Source: Lachnospiraceae bacterium (GTDB taxonomy: Bacteria > Bacillota > Clostridia > Lachnospirales > Lachnospiraceae). Taken from it: a stretch of 41,525 nt of DNA. Every line of letters starts with the position of its first letter. Position 1 is the first letter of the stretch. The notes beneath the pieces are model-generated. The model had not been told where the DNA came from. It did no database searches and worked only from the letters and a program-made list of their open reading frames with translations. The stretch is from contig CAAFTS010000034.1 in assembly GCA_900765975.1 (NCBI GenBank), positions 1-41,525 on the forward strand, read 5' to 3'. Position numbers and translations under genes: made by a program. This document shows, piece by piece, positions 8,739 to 17,155 of this stretch.

Positions 8739-9029
8739 CTATCCGCGATTAGCAGTTCCAGCAGCCTGGTCAAATTCTGCATACTGCTGTGCATTTGTAA
8801 CTACACCTTGTCCAATATCGCTAATCAATTCTCTCATTGCTTCAAAACTTGGAGCCATTTCAGCAACCCTTGCTGCAAATCCTTCATAACCGCTTCCTTC
8901 CCATAATTCTGGAAGTTGATTATTCACAACATCATTTAAATAATTCTGAAGCGTTGTAACGTCTTCTACATGGCTTCCTATTTCTTGTCCTCTTGCAATG
9001 ACATCCTCTGTGTTCATTCTGATACTCAT
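8739..9029 (-). CDS. WXG100 family T7SS substrate (EsxA/YukE type)
   Basis: A 96-residue helical hairpin protein. The W-x-G turn is LWEGSG at residues 42-47. The C-terminal export signal YxxxD is present as YAEFD. WXG100 proteins form antiparallel four-helix dimers, bind EssC and are secreted by the T7SS, often as obligate partners of other substrates. It is the second gene after the esaA-like gene and is followed by a hairpin terminator, as expected for a highly expressed substrate. The ribosome site is AGGAGGAACGG. No signal peptide. Confidence 0.95.
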   Translation of the reverse strand: MSIRMNTEDVIARGQEIGSHVEDVTTLQNYLNDVVNNQLPELWEGSGYEGFAARVAEMAPSFEAMRELISDIGQGVVTNAQQYAEFDQAAGTANRG

Positions 9030-9094
9030 GATCCGTTCCTCCTTTTGTTAAAACATTTTTGGTTTTACATTCTATTGCAATGCTGCCGAACAGC

Positions 9095-11494
9095 TTATTG
9101 CTCTTTTTTCTCTTTCAAAATATTTTTTATAATCAAAGCTAATACCAAAAGAACTAAAATTCCAATCCCGGCATAAATAAGTGTCCACGGAATATGCCCT
9201 TCTTTTTCTTCCTTTATCTCTGAATCGACTGGCCTCACTCCTTTCTCTTTTACTTCTTTTACATCAGTTGACAGGTCTTCTGTAACAACAGGTTTTACAA
9301 TAAACTGATATGCTTGTGTATATTCCGCACTTCCAAGTCTTGTATATGGAAGTTTTTCTGAGAAGTCTTTTAAAATATTTTGATTTGCTCTGCTTGTTTC
9401 TGCTTTAACATTCTTTGCTTCACTCAACCCATCTGCGACTGCCTGATCAGAATTCTCTTTTGTATCTGTAATTGCCTTTTGAAGATTGCCTATGTTTTCT
9501 TCCGTAGACTGATATACCTTATTTACGTATTCCATAGAGGCTGTACTATTTTCTGTAAGTTCTTTTTGCAAAAAAGTATTATTTTCTGTAAATCCCGCTA
9601 TATTTTCTGTGATAAATTCTGGATTTATTACTGGTGCAAATCCTGCCAAACTTTCGTTATATGATGAAATGGAATTTTTTTCCTCTTCGTTTCTTTGAGC
9701 AAAAATCTGCTTTGCATTATTTGCATTTTTTGTAATTGGTATAATATATTCATCTTTCACCAATTGTTGAACATCTGTAATATTTAGTTCTTTTGTATTC
9801 TCCAATCCCTGGATCATATCTGTAATATAATTATTTTCTTGCTCAATATAACTAATTCCCTGAAGTTCTTTTCCATTTTTGTCAACTAAAATATTTCCCT
9901 TTTCATCATAAAGAACATCTGTTATGTCCTCCATCTGATATTTATCGACATCTGTTTGCTCCAAACATCTCTTGATATAATCTGTAAATGCCGACCAATC
10001 CTTCGAAGAACATTGTATTTTTTTCTGGTTGGAAACAGATACATCTACATTTCCATTCGCATACTCTGAAAGAAATACGGACGCTGAATTATATCCAAGT
10101 ACCTGTGCTCTTCCATCATAATTTTTCAATACAGATGCAACTGACATTGGTATATCATATTCTACATTAATCGTATAATTATCGCCTGCTCCCGGCGTAC
10201 TTTCTGCTATCTCTACAGGTATTTGAATCTTTTCTGTCAGCTGTTCAGCCTGGGCAATCGCACTAGAAATTTCTTTCAATAAGTCTTGTTTGGGATTATT
10301 CTGTGCTCCCGGAACATCTACAATGGAGAATGTTACAGAAGGCGGAACTTCTGTTCCTGTTTGTTGAAAAGTAACTTGATAACTTCCATCAGGCTGTTCG
10401 GTGGCAACCAGCATCGGTACTTGAGATTTCAGTTCTTCCAAATAGCTTGCTAACGTATCCGTTAATTGTTCTTCTAATTTTTTATTGTTCTGATTATTAG
10501 CATTTACCCATCCATTCTTTATTTCTGTCAAGTGATTTTGAATTTCTCTTAATTGGGTTTGGATTCCGCCTTTGTCTGGAGCCTGACTCACATACTCTTT
10601 TAAAGACTGTTCTAACTTTTTATTTGCTTCCTCTGCAATTGAGTTTCCTTCCTCATCTACCGTTAAGTCTATTTCTTCCACATTAGAAGCAATTTCTGTT
10701 AAAACATTGGCTAAAGTATTCCCATTTTCACTTAATCCCTTAATTTCTTTTTCAATGTCTTCGACGCATTTTAAATATTGTTCATCTATATTTTTAGCTA
10801 ATTCTGAATTTTTTTCTGTATAAGAGACAAAATCTGGTGCTTCAATTTTATTTTCTTCTCTCACAATTTCTGGCATTTCAATCAATGCCACAAGATCTGA
10901 TGCCGCAATACGGTCAATCGCATCTTTATCCCGCAAATCATTACTCATTACATTAGATGCCCCGTCCTGTGCATTGTGAAACTCATTCAGAATATTGTTC
11001 AAATACATATAACTCAAACTGTCATTTAATGTTTCCGCATAACTTACAACATTATAAAGAAGTTCATATTGAGACTTTCCAGAAAATGATTTGTTAATCA
11101 CATACTCAATCTGTGAAGCTTGAGGGGTTCCATTTAAGCTTTCAACACTTTGAGAAAAAGTGGCAGGAATTGTAACATACGCTCCATATTTTCCAGTTTC
11201 AACCCCCATACGTGCTTCTTCTAACGAAGAATATTCAAAATCTGTACTTGGAAATTTTGATATCCTATCAGCATAATTAATAATCTCTCCACCAACAGTT
11301 GTCCCTTCATCAAGATTAACTACTGCAATTTTTCTTGATTCCTGTTTCGTGTCTTCTGTTTCATCAACTGGGGCAACTACTTGTTTTACATCAGGTTCTT
11401 TTTGATTTGTTTGTCCAAGAAAATATCCCAAAGTTCCTACAAGCCCAATACATCCCACAGCAAGCAGAACTGCAACGACTTTTTTATATTTCAT
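9095..11494 (-). CDS. EsaA/YueB-like T7SS surface protein, short form
   Basis: A 799-residue protein with a membrane helix at about 5-26, a long extracellular helical region with many coiled-coil stretches (residues 30-760) and one C-terminal membrane helix (about 769-790) before a KEKKEQ tail. The early region (KIAVVNLDEGTTVGGE, residues 55-70) matches the pattern of the YhgE/Pip and EsaA N-terminal domain. EsaA/YueB is the outward-projecting T7SSb component and phage SPP1 receptor in Bacillus. The classical protein is about 1000 residues and ends in five or six membrane helices; here only one is seen. Start ATG follows AAGGAGGGG at 11 bases. It is the first gene of the T7SS operon. Confidence 0.8.
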   Translation of the reverse strand: MKYKKVVAVLLAVGCIGLVGTLGYFLGQTNQKEPDVKQVVAPVDETEDTKQESRKIAVVNLDEGTTVGGEIINYADRISKFPSTDFEYSSLEEARMGVETGKYGAYVTIPATFSQSVESLNGTPQASQIEYVINKSFSGKSQYELLYNVVSYAETLNDSLSYMYLNNILNEFHNAQDGASNVMSNDLRDKDAIDRIAASDLVALIEMPEIVREENKIEAPDFVSYTEKNSELAKNIDEQYLKCVEDIEKEIKGLSENGNTLANVLTEIASNVEEIDLTVDEEGNSIAEEANKKLEQSLKEYVSQAPDKGGIQTQLREIQNHLTEIKNGWVNANNQNNKKLEEQLTDTLASYLEELKSQVPMLVATEQPDGSYQVTFQQTGTEVPPSVTFSIVDVPGAQNNPKQDLLKEISSAIAQAEQLTEKIQIPVEIAESTPGAGDNYTINVEYDIPMSVASVLKNYDGRAQVLGYNSASVFLSEYANGNVDVSVSNQKKIQCSSKDWSAFTDYIKRCLEQTDVDKYQMEDITDVLYDEKGNILVDKNGKELQGISYIEQENNYITDMIQGLENTKELNITDVQQLVKDEYIIPITKNANNAKQIFAQRNEEEKNSISSYNESLAGFAPVINPEFITENIAGFTENNTFLQKELTENSTASMEYVNKVYQSTEENIGNLQKAITDTKENSDQAVADGLSEAKNVKAETSRANQNILKDFSEKLPYTRLGSAEYTQAYQFIVKPVVTEDLSTDVKEVKEKGVRPVDSEIKEEKEGHIPWTLIYAGIGILVLLVLALIIKNILKEKKEQ

Positions 11495-11555
11495 TACAAA
11501 TCATTCCCCTCCTTATCTTTAGAATTACATTTCAAATGTATTTTTTATTTAGCCC

Positions 11556-11584
11556 ATTTTACCATAATCTTCCTTTTATCACAA
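11556..11584 (-). promoter_or_regulatory. Sigma-A promoter of the T7SS operon
   Basis: Minus-strand -35 TTGTGA (11579-11584) and -10 TAAAAT (11556-11561) with a 17-base spacer, about 60 bases before the esaA-like ATG. A 13-base inverted repeat, ACATTT-C-AAATGT, lies at 11527-11539 in the leader and could be an operator. Prediction from consensus only. Confidence 0.6.
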
Positions 11585-11694
11585 TATTTTTTTGACAGAC
11601 TAACTAATTTTTTAACAATTATAGAAAGTATTTTGTTTACTTTCTCAGCAAACTGCATATCAGCAAGCACCATAATAATAAAAGGTATATTTTT

Positions 11695-11724
11695 TCAATT
11701 TCAGCTCAATTTCCCCTCAATGTC
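11695..11724 (+). repeat. Three 11-bp-spaced repeats upstream of parM, candidate parC
   Basis: TCAATTTC occurs at 11695 and 11706 and TCAATGTC at 11717, exactly one helical turn apart. ParMR systems carry their centromere as short direct repeats just upstream of parM, bound by ParR. Only three units are visible, so this is a tentative call. Confidence 0.35.
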
Positions 11725-11821
11725 TTTTTCCTCCAACTTTCGTATGCTTATCTCACAGCAAAGCAGTACCACACCGGTACAGCCTGCTGAATCAATCAAT
11801 ACGAAAATGGAGGTGTTTTTT

Positions 11822-12739
11822 ATGCGAGAACTCAGAAACACAAAAATCATTGCTGTAGATCACGGCTACGGCAACATGAAAACAGCAAATACCGTCACAC
11901 CAACCGGAATCAAAGCCTATGAAACAGAACCCATCTTCACCGGGAATATTCTGGAATATAACGGCATTTACTACCGGATTGGCGAAGGGCACAAAGAATT
12001 TATCCCGGATAAAGCTATGGACGAAGAATATTATCTTCTGACTCTCATGGCGATTGCAAGGGAACTGAATGTCTTTTCTATCCGTGAAACAGACGTTCAC
12101 CTGGCTGCCGGGCTTCCTCTGACATGGATCAGAAACCAGAGAGAAGATTTCCGTTCTTATCTGCTCCAGAATCCAGAAGTCCATTACCGATTTAACAGCA
12201 AAGAGTATCATCTCCGTTTTGTGGGATGCAGCCTTTACCCACAGGGATATCCGGCTATTGTAAACCGGCTTGGAGATTTCAAGGGGACAAATCTTCTTGC
12301 AGATATCGGAAACGGAACCATGAACATTCTGTATATCAATAATAAGAAAGCTCAGGAAAGCCAGTGCTGGACAGAAAAGTTCGGCGTAAACCAATGTATG
12401 ATTGCCGCTAAAAACGCTGTTCTGGACAAATTCGGAGTAAAGATTGAGGAATCCACCGTAGAGCAGATTCTACGGTTTGGAACCGCTGACATTTCAGCGC
12501 CTTATCTGGATTGTATTACTGCTGTTGCCAGACAGTATGTCACAGATATTTTTGCCACACTCCGCAAATATGAATACAATCCTGACCTGATGCGCCTGTA
12601 TGTGGTCGGAGGCGGTGGATGCCTGATCCGTAACTTTGGAACGTATGACAAAGCACGAGTTACCATCCTTGATGATATCTGTGCCACTGCCAAAGGTTAT
12701 GAATCTCTGGCTTATATGAGCCTGAAAAGGAGGGGATAA
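11822..12739 (+). CDS. parM: ParM/StbA-type actin-like plasmid segregation protein
   Basis: A 305-residue actin-fold ATPase. Phosphate-1 motif DHGYGNMK (residues 12-19), phosphate-2 motif ADIGNGTMN, and adenosine motif VVGGGGCL near residue 260 are all present. ParM filaments push replicated plasmid copies apart when capped by a ParR-centromere complex. The start is set by GGAGGTGTTTTTT before ATG; the frame is open further upstream but without ribosome site or conserved sequence. Its last codons form the ribosome site of the following ParR-like gene. It opens the replication and partition operon of the element. Base composition is clearly richer in G and C than the T7SS genes. Confidence 0.85.
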   Translation: MRELRNTKIIAVDHGYGNMKTANTVTPTGIKAYETEPIFTGNILEYNGIYYRIGEGHKEFIPDKAMDEEYYLLTLMAIARELNVFSIRETDVHLAAGLPLTWIRNQREDFRSYLLQNPEVHYRFNSKEYHLRFVGCSLYPQGYPAIVNRLGDFKGTNLLADIGNGTMNILYINNKKAQESQCWTEKFGVNQCMIAAKNAVLDKFGVKIEESTVEQILRFGTADISAPYLDCITAVARQYVTDIFATLRKYEYNPDLMRLYVVGGGGCLIRNFGTYDKARVTILDDICATAKGYESLAYMSLKRRG

Positions 12740-12742
12740 GCC

Positions 12743-13126
12743 ATGCAGAACCATATCCGCAACACAAACCTGCGATTTAATCTGGACAAAGACCAGCAGC
12801 GGAAAGCCTGGGAATATTTACAGACGATGGACAGGCAGAATTTTAAATCTTACAGCCAGGTAATCTCCCTTGCACTGGTCGATTATTTTGACCGCTACTA
12901 CCGCACTCAGGCTGATCCCTATCTGGAAACAAGGGAACGGGAAGAACTTTTTGTGAAACAGATTGTAGAAGCAGTGGAACACAGCCTGAAACAGTCATTG
13001 CCGATTTTTCTGTCCGGGCTGACTGCAGGCATGTTGGAAAGGGAATTCCCCATCAGGGTGCCCTTTCCAGCTCCTGAAAAAGAACAGCCGGATCGTGATA
13101 TAGACTGGGATTTCCTTGGAGAATAA
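12743..13126 (+). CDS. ParR-like ribbon-helix-helix partition adaptor
   Basis: A 127-residue protein beginning 3 bases after the parM stop. Residues 7-50 fit a ribbon-helix-helix DNA-binding domain (strand NLRFNLD, helices QQRKAWEYLQTM and SYSQVISLALVDYF). The rest is helical and ends in an acidic tail (DIDWDFLGE), as in ParR proteins that contact ParM with their C-terminus. Together with ParM it would form a type II partition system. The call rests on position directly behind parM and on fold pattern. Confidence 0.7.
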   Translation: MQNHIRNTNLRFNLDKDQQRKAWEYLQTMDRQNFKSYSQVISLALVDYFDRYYRTQADPYLETREREELFVKQIVEAVEHSLKQSLPIFLSGLTAGMLEREFPIRVPFPAPEKEQPDRDIDWDFLGE

Positions 13127-13150
13127 ACCATTGTGATTGGAGGTGAACAC

Positions 13151-13867
13151 ATGACGGACTTTCTGACAGCAGACACAAGCCTGCCATCTTATATGATGTT
13201 TCCCCGTTTTCTTCTGGACATGGAAATAAACGAAACTGCCAAAATGCTTTATATGATCCTGCTCGACCGTGCAAGGCTTTCCCAGAAAAATGAGGGCTGG
13301 TCAGATACAAATGGTCATGTGTTCCTCTACTTTACGATTGAAGCACTGGCAGAAGTTCTCCACAAAAGCCAGATGACGGTAAAAACTGCTCTGGCAGTAC
13401 TGGAAAAACAAGAGCTTATCTTCCGAAAACGGCAGGGACCCGGACACCCTAATCGGATCTATGTAAAAATCCCGAAAGAAACCCTCAGCAATACAGACAA
13501 AATTCTTTCCTCAAGACAGACAGAAAACTATCCTATTGACAGACAGGATTCTTTCCCCGATACAGACAGAAAACTGTCCAGTAATAAGAAAGAGATAAAA
13601 AAGAACCATTTAACAATAAGAGGGAGTAAAGAGCCACGCTCACCCTATGGAACATTTCAAAATGTTTTTCTGTCAGAGACGGAGCTGGAAGATATCCGGC
13701 AGACAATCCCTGACTGGCAGGACTATATGGAACGCTTATCCGGTTATATGGCTTCTACCGGAAAGCAATACCAGAACCATGCAGCTACCATCATCCTTTG
13801 GGCAAGACAGGATCATCCTGTTTCCCGGCAACGAAATTATGAAAGTGAGGAATACGAAACATTATGA
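13151..13867 (+). CDS. repA: RepA_N-type replication initiator protein
   Basis: A 238-residue initiator starting MTDFLTADTSLPSY with ribosome site GGAGGTGAACAC. The N-terminal domain (about 1-110) has the RepA_N pattern: YMMFPRFLLD, then ALAEVLHKSQMTVKTALAVLEKQ (winged helix), then IFRKRQGPGHPNRIYVK. A low-complexity linker (115-160) is encoded by DNA carrying four 23-bp-spaced iterons, and a C-terminal domain follows (ETELEDIRQTIPDW). RepA_N initiators bind repeats inside their own gene to start theta replication. It overlaps the DnaC-like gene by ATGA. Its presence suggests the element replicates, or once did. Confidence 0.85.
   Translation: MTDFLTADTSLPSYMMFPRFLLDMEINETAKMLYMILLDRARLSQKNEGWSDTNGHVFLYFTIEALAEVLHKSQMTVKTALAVLEKQELIFRKRQGPGHPNRIYVKIPKETLSNTDKILSSRQTENYPIDRQDSFPDTDRKLSSNKKEIKKNHLTIRGSKEPRSPYGTFQNVFLSETELEDIRQTIPDWQDYMERLSGYMASTGKQYQNHAATIILWARQDHPVSRQRNYESEEYETL
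13493..13579 (+). repeat. Four 18-bp iterons at 23-bp spacing within repA, candidate origin
   Basis: Units start at 13493, 13516, 13539 and 13562 with consensus ACAGACARRAWWCTNTCC. The spacing of 23 is not a multiple of three, so each copy is read in a different frame and encodes different residues. The repetition is therefore kept at DNA level. RepA_N plasmids are known to keep their origin and Rep-binding repeats inside the rep gene between the two domains, as here. Confidence 0.75.
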
Positions 13868-14721
13868 CAACATTTACAGAAAAACCAACAGCTATCACAC
13901 CAAACAGAGAGCTTCAGTCTGATGAATATTTTAACGAAACAGATCACCTGATCTACTGTTCCAAATGCAATACGCCAAGACAGTGCAGGCATGAATTACA
14001 GGGAAAGGTTCTTATTCCTTCCATCCGCTGTAAGTGCCAGCAGAAGATCTTTGAACAGGAGGAAGCCCAGAGAAAACTTCATGAAAAGCAAATGGAAATA
14101 GAGCATCTCAAAACCAGCGGCTTACAGGACAAATCACTTTATGACTACACCTTTGCCAAAGATAACGGCATCAATCCGGAAATGAAACTTGCACACAATT
14201 ATGTAAGTAACTGGGAAGAGATGAAAGCAAACGCTTCCGGACTTCTCATCTGGGGCGATGTCGGTACTGGAAAATCTTTCTTTGCAGGTTGCATTGCCAA
14301 TGCCCTTCTGGAAAAAGGCGTCCCGGTACTGATGACCAACTTTTCCCGGATTCTTAATACCCTTACTGGAATGCATTTTGAAGACAGGAATCAGTTCATC
14401 CACAGCTTAAACCGCTACAGCCTTCTGATCATTGATGACCTCGGAATTGAACGGAACTCTGACTTTGCACTGGAACAGGTTTTCAATGTGATTGACAGCC
14501 GTTACCGCAGTAAAAAGCCCCTGATTATAACAACCAATCTCACTTTATCAGAGCTGAATAACGCCGCTGATATCGCACACAAGCGAATTTATGACCGGAT
14601 TCTGGAGAGATGTGTTCCCATCCGTATCAATAACCGGAATATCCGTCAGGACAATGCAACAGCTAATTTAAAAAAAACGAAAAAAATTCTGTTAGATAAT
14701 CACACTTCAAACCAGAGTTGA
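13864..14721 (+). CDS. DnaC/IstB-like AAA+ helicase-loader ATPase
   Basis: A 285-residue protein. A cysteine cluster near the start (CSKC at 32-35, C41, CKC at 56-58) suggests a zinc site. Walker A GDVGTGKS is at 131-138, Walker B LLIIDDLG at 187-194, with sensor ITTNLT further on and an arginine-rich end (RIYDRILERCVPIRI). This matches DnaC-type loaders that bring the replicative helicase to the origin opened by RepA. The ATG overlaps the repA stop (ATGA), so the two are coupled. IstB is excluded as no transposase is next to it. Confidence 0.85.
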   Translation: MTTFTEKPTAITPNRELQSDEYFNETDHLIYCSKCNTPRQCRHELQGKVLIPSIRCKCQQKIFEQEEAQRKLHEKQMEIEHLKTSGLQDKSLYDYTFAKDNGINPEMKLAHNYVSNWEEMKANASGLLIWGDVGTGKSFFAGCIANALLEKGVPVLMTNFSRILNTLTGMHFEDRNQFIHSLNRYSLLIIDDLGIERNSDFALEQVFNVIDSRYRSKKPLIITTNLTLSELNNAADIAHKRIYDRILERCVPIRINNRNIRQDNATANLKKTKKILLDNHTSNQS

Positions 14722-14890
14722 AACAAAGCAGCATCGCACAATAACTATTTTTCACTGACAGTAGTACTACTTTCTTTTCTTATTTATCACCAGAGACATG
14801 CCACTGTCAGTTATCTAAAACTATAGTACTAAACCACAAGATTTTAAAACTAAATCGCCCGGATACGGGCATAAAAAGGAGGTGCCAGAT
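14722..14890 (+). other. Intergenic repeats and small hairpin before the DUF3847-like gene
   Basis: The 8-bp palindrome TAGTACTA occurs at 14760-14767 and 14824-14831. A 9-bp inverted repeat ACTGACAGT/ACTGTCAGT lies at 14752-14760 and 14801-14809. A compact hairpin GCCCG-GATA-CGGGC lies at 14857-14870, just before the ribosome site. These may be operator or replication sites; no gene is seen. Confidence 0.4.
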
Positions 14891-15112
14891 ATGGCAAATA
14901 AAAGAATTATGACACCAGAAGAAAAAGTGCTTTTACAGGCAAAACACAGACTGGAAGAAATCGAAGCAAGAAACCGTAAAAAGGAACGTAATGCCAGAAC
15001 ACGCAGATTGATTCAAGAAGGAGCGATTCTGGAAAGCATTGCTCCACATATTAAAGAAATGGATTTAGATACCCTAAAGCGGGAGCTGATGATCCGGCTA
15101 AGGGGAATGTAA
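14891..15112 (+). CDS. DUF3847-like small protein of mobilizable elements
   Basis: A 73-residue basic helical protein starting MANKRIMTPEEKVLLQAKHR; the ATG follows AAAGGAGGTGCCAGAT. Residues 15-40 are highly charged (HRLEEIEARNRKKERNARTRR), followed by LIQEGAILESIAPH and a helix DTLKRELMIRLR. Small proteins of this type sit next to MobA/MobL relaxases in Clostridia and are annotated as DUF3847. A role as accessory DNA-binding mobilization protein at oriT is likely from position, but unproven. It lies directly upstream of oriT and the relaxase. Confidence 0.65.
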   Translation: MANKRIMTPEEKVLLQAKHRLEEIEARNRKKERNARTRRLIQEGAILESIAPHIKEMDLDTLKRELMIRLRGM

Positions 15113-15133
15113 ACGCACAAGTTCTACTCCCGA

Positions 15134-15172
15134 AGGGCGCACTTACTCACCACCCGATCAATCGGGCGGTGG
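15134..15172 (-). other. oriT: Candidate oriT with MOBQ nic site
   Basis: On the minus strand an imperfect inverted repeat (15150-15172, arms CCACCGCCCGAT and ATCGGGTGG) is followed by GAGTAAGTGCGCCCT. The last part, TAAGTGCGCCCT (15134-15145), is the nic-region consensus of RSF1010/MOBQ plasmids, with nicking expected between G (15138) and C (15137). The inverted repeat 5' of the nic site and a MobA/MobL gene about 75 bases further on complete the typical layout. Confidence 0.8.
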
Positions 15173-15247
15173 TATCCCCTACGGGGCTCGTGCGCTCTGC
15201 CGAGGGCTATCCGCTGTTGCAGGCAACATCGAAAGGAGGTGCCAGAT

Positions 15248-16957
15248 ATGGCAATTTATCATATGCAAGCCAAGGTCGTCAGCCGTGGTTCCGGGCGGTC
15301 TGCTGTCGCTGCATCTGCTTATATGAGCTGTAGCCGCATATACAATGATTACGATGGCATCCAGCATGACTACACCCGAAAACATGGACTGATCTATCAG
15401 GAAGTAATGCTTCCCCCTATGGCTCCGCCTGAATGGAAAAACCGGGAGCAACTCTGGAATGCTGTAGAAGCTGCTGAAAAAACAAAAGACAGCCGACTGG
15501 CAAGAGAATTTGTTGTCGCACTCCCTATTGAGTTGGATAAAGACAGCAATATTTCTCTTCTTCAGAATTTTATTCAAAAGAATTTTGTAGATATGGGAAT
15601 GTGTGCCGATTTCGCCATTCACGATACAGATGGTCACAATCCCCATGCACACATTCTACTTACTGTCCGTCCATTAAACGAAAACGGAACATGGCAGTAT
15701 AAAACCGAAAAAGAATATCTATGCATCAAAGATGGAGAGGAAAAGGGATTTACTGCTTCTGAATTTAAGGATGCTCAGAAAGAGGGCTGGGAAAAACAGT
15801 ATCGTTATAAAGCTGGGAAAAAGAAAGTATATCTGACTCCCTCGGCAGCACAGGAGAAAGGTTATGAACGTATCGACAAACATCCAAAAAGCACCCGGTA
15901 TGGCAGACAAAACCCGATTTCCGAACAATGGAACAGTGAGAAACAGCTCTGCCTCTGGAGAGCAAACTGGGCAGATGCCGTAAATAAAATGCTTGCCCTT
16001 AATCAGATAAATGCCGCCATTGATCACCGCAGTTTTGCAGCTCAGGGAATCACTGAACAGCCAACCATCCACGAAGGCTACATTGCCCAGAATATGGAAA
16101 AGAAAGGCATGATAGCAGACCGGTGTGAAATCAACCGTCAGATTCGTGCTGATAACAGAATACTACGGGAATTAAAAACACAGATAAAAAAATTGGCGCA
16201 AGCTGTAGAAAAGTCTATTCCGGTAATTGCAGAAACATTGGAAGAAATCCGCAATCATATGATTTTTACACAATATCATTTACTTCATAATGAGATGCAA
16301 AAAGAAGTGATCCATGACTGGATGCAGCATTTTCGTCCTATCCTGAATCAATATGATACCATTAAGAAAAAGCTCAAAGCAAAAGTTGCTGAAAAGAAAA
16401 AACTACATGTGCAAAAAAATAAAACCAGTATTCTGAATCCTTTCCAGCATATCAAGTTAAATCAGCAGCTTACAACCATAACAGAAGAAATTGAGGAACT
16501 GAACTCTGCCAAAGAACAGCTGCTGTTTCAGGCTGAATGCTCCACAGAGAAAGATATGGCGAGCCTTTCCAGAAAATACGACCAGATGGATAAGAATCTG
16601 AATATTCTCGATTCTCAGGATATGACTCTCAAAGGGCAGCTTGAAAGAGATGCTGTAGCTTTCCAAGAAGAAAAGCTCCGGCCTAAACCAGAACAATATA
16701 CAGAATTACTGGATACCAGAATCCAAATCCGACCTACTTTCCGAGAGAAACTGATTGAGCAGCTCAAAGATACTTTTGGTAAATCTTATGACTATCACTA
16801 TCGTGATATCGCAGCCCATGAGGTGGATGATCTCAATATGGAAGATCCCTATAGCTTCTCTCATCGTACCTGGGAACTTGAATATCAGAGGAAACAGGAA
16901 TTGCAAAAAAAACATCCTGTTCAATCCAGGCAAAAATCGCACAACACGGAACTATAA
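15248..16957 (+). CDS. mobA: MobA/MobL-type relaxase (MOBQ)
   Basis: A 569-residue relaxase starting MAIYHMQAKVVSRGSGRS. Motif I with the likely catalytic tyrosine is AVAASAYMSC (Y25). The metal-binding triple-His motif is HDTDGHNPHAHILLTVRP near residues 124-141. The C-terminal half (about 280-500) is a long coiled coil rich in Lys and Glu. The enzyme nicks one strand at oriT and stays bound to the 5' end for transfer by another element's conjugation pore; no type IV secretion genes are seen here, so the element is mobilizable, not self-transmissible. Start chosen at the ATG after AAAGGAGGTGCCAGAT. A strong hairpin terminator follows about 110 bases downstream. Confidence 0.92.
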   Translation: MAIYHMQAKVVSRGSGRSAVAASAYMSCSRIYNDYDGIQHDYTRKHGLIYQEVMLPPMAPPEWKNREQLWNAVEAAEKTKDSRLAREFVVALPIELDKDSNISLLQNFIQKNFVDMGMCADFAIHDTDGHNPHAHILLTVRPLNENGTWQYKTEKEYLCIKDGEEKGFTASEFKDAQKEGWEKQYRYKAGKKKVYLTPSAAQEKGYERIDKHPKSTRYGRQNPISEQWNSEKQLCLWRANWADAVNKMLALNQINAAIDHRSFAAQGITEQPTIHEGYIAQNMEKKGMIADRCEINRQIRADNRILRELKTQIKKLAQAVEKSIPVIAETLEEIRNHMIFTQYHLLHNEMQKEVIHDWMQHFRPILNQYDTIKKKLKAKVAEKKKLHVQKNKTSILNPFQHIKLNQQLTTITEEIEELNSAKEQLLFQAECSTEKDMASLSRKYDQMDKNLNILDSQDMTLKGQLERDAVAFQEEKLRPKPEQYTELLDTRIQIRPTFREKLIEQLKDTFGKSYDYHYRDIAAHEVDDLNMEDPYSFSHRTWELEYQRKQELQKKHPVQSRQKSHNTEL

Positions 16958-17063
16958 TGTTTAAACTACTAATATGAAAAATATCCCGTTTTCTCAAAAC
17001 AGTTATATTGCTTCATCCCAATAATTCACAAACTGCTAACCACCGAGCAAAAGTGAGGCACCA

Positions 17064-17112
17064 AGTGCGTAAGCATAATTTGATTTCTTTCCGCTTACGC
17101 ACTCTCTTTTTA
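17064..17112 (+). terminator. Rho-independent terminator after the relaxase gene
   Basis: Arms AGTGCGTAAGC and GCTTACGCACT pair perfectly over 11 bp around an 18-base loop and are followed by CTCTTTTTAT. It ends the rightward replication-mobilization operon. Confidence 0.75.
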
Positions 17113-17155
17113 TCTTGAGCAAAAAATTCCTACTTTGTAAAGCCAACAAATGGGG

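Larger units (their letters stand above)
11495..11821. other. Intergenic region between T7SS operon and plasmid-like element
   Basis: The left half holds the leftward T7SS promoter. The right half leads to parM on the plus strand. It contains a TTGACA at 11592-11597 without a convincing -10, three 11-bp-spaced repeats at 11695-11724, and a small inverted repeat (GTACC-ACACC-GGTAC near 11769). No gene is seen. The element boundary probably lies within this region, but I cannot place it. Confidence 0.5.

Noticed and set aside
11381..11821. Upstream extension of the parM reading frame
   Set aside because: No ribosome site, no conserved sequence, overlaps the T7SS promoter; the ATG at 11822 has a strong site.
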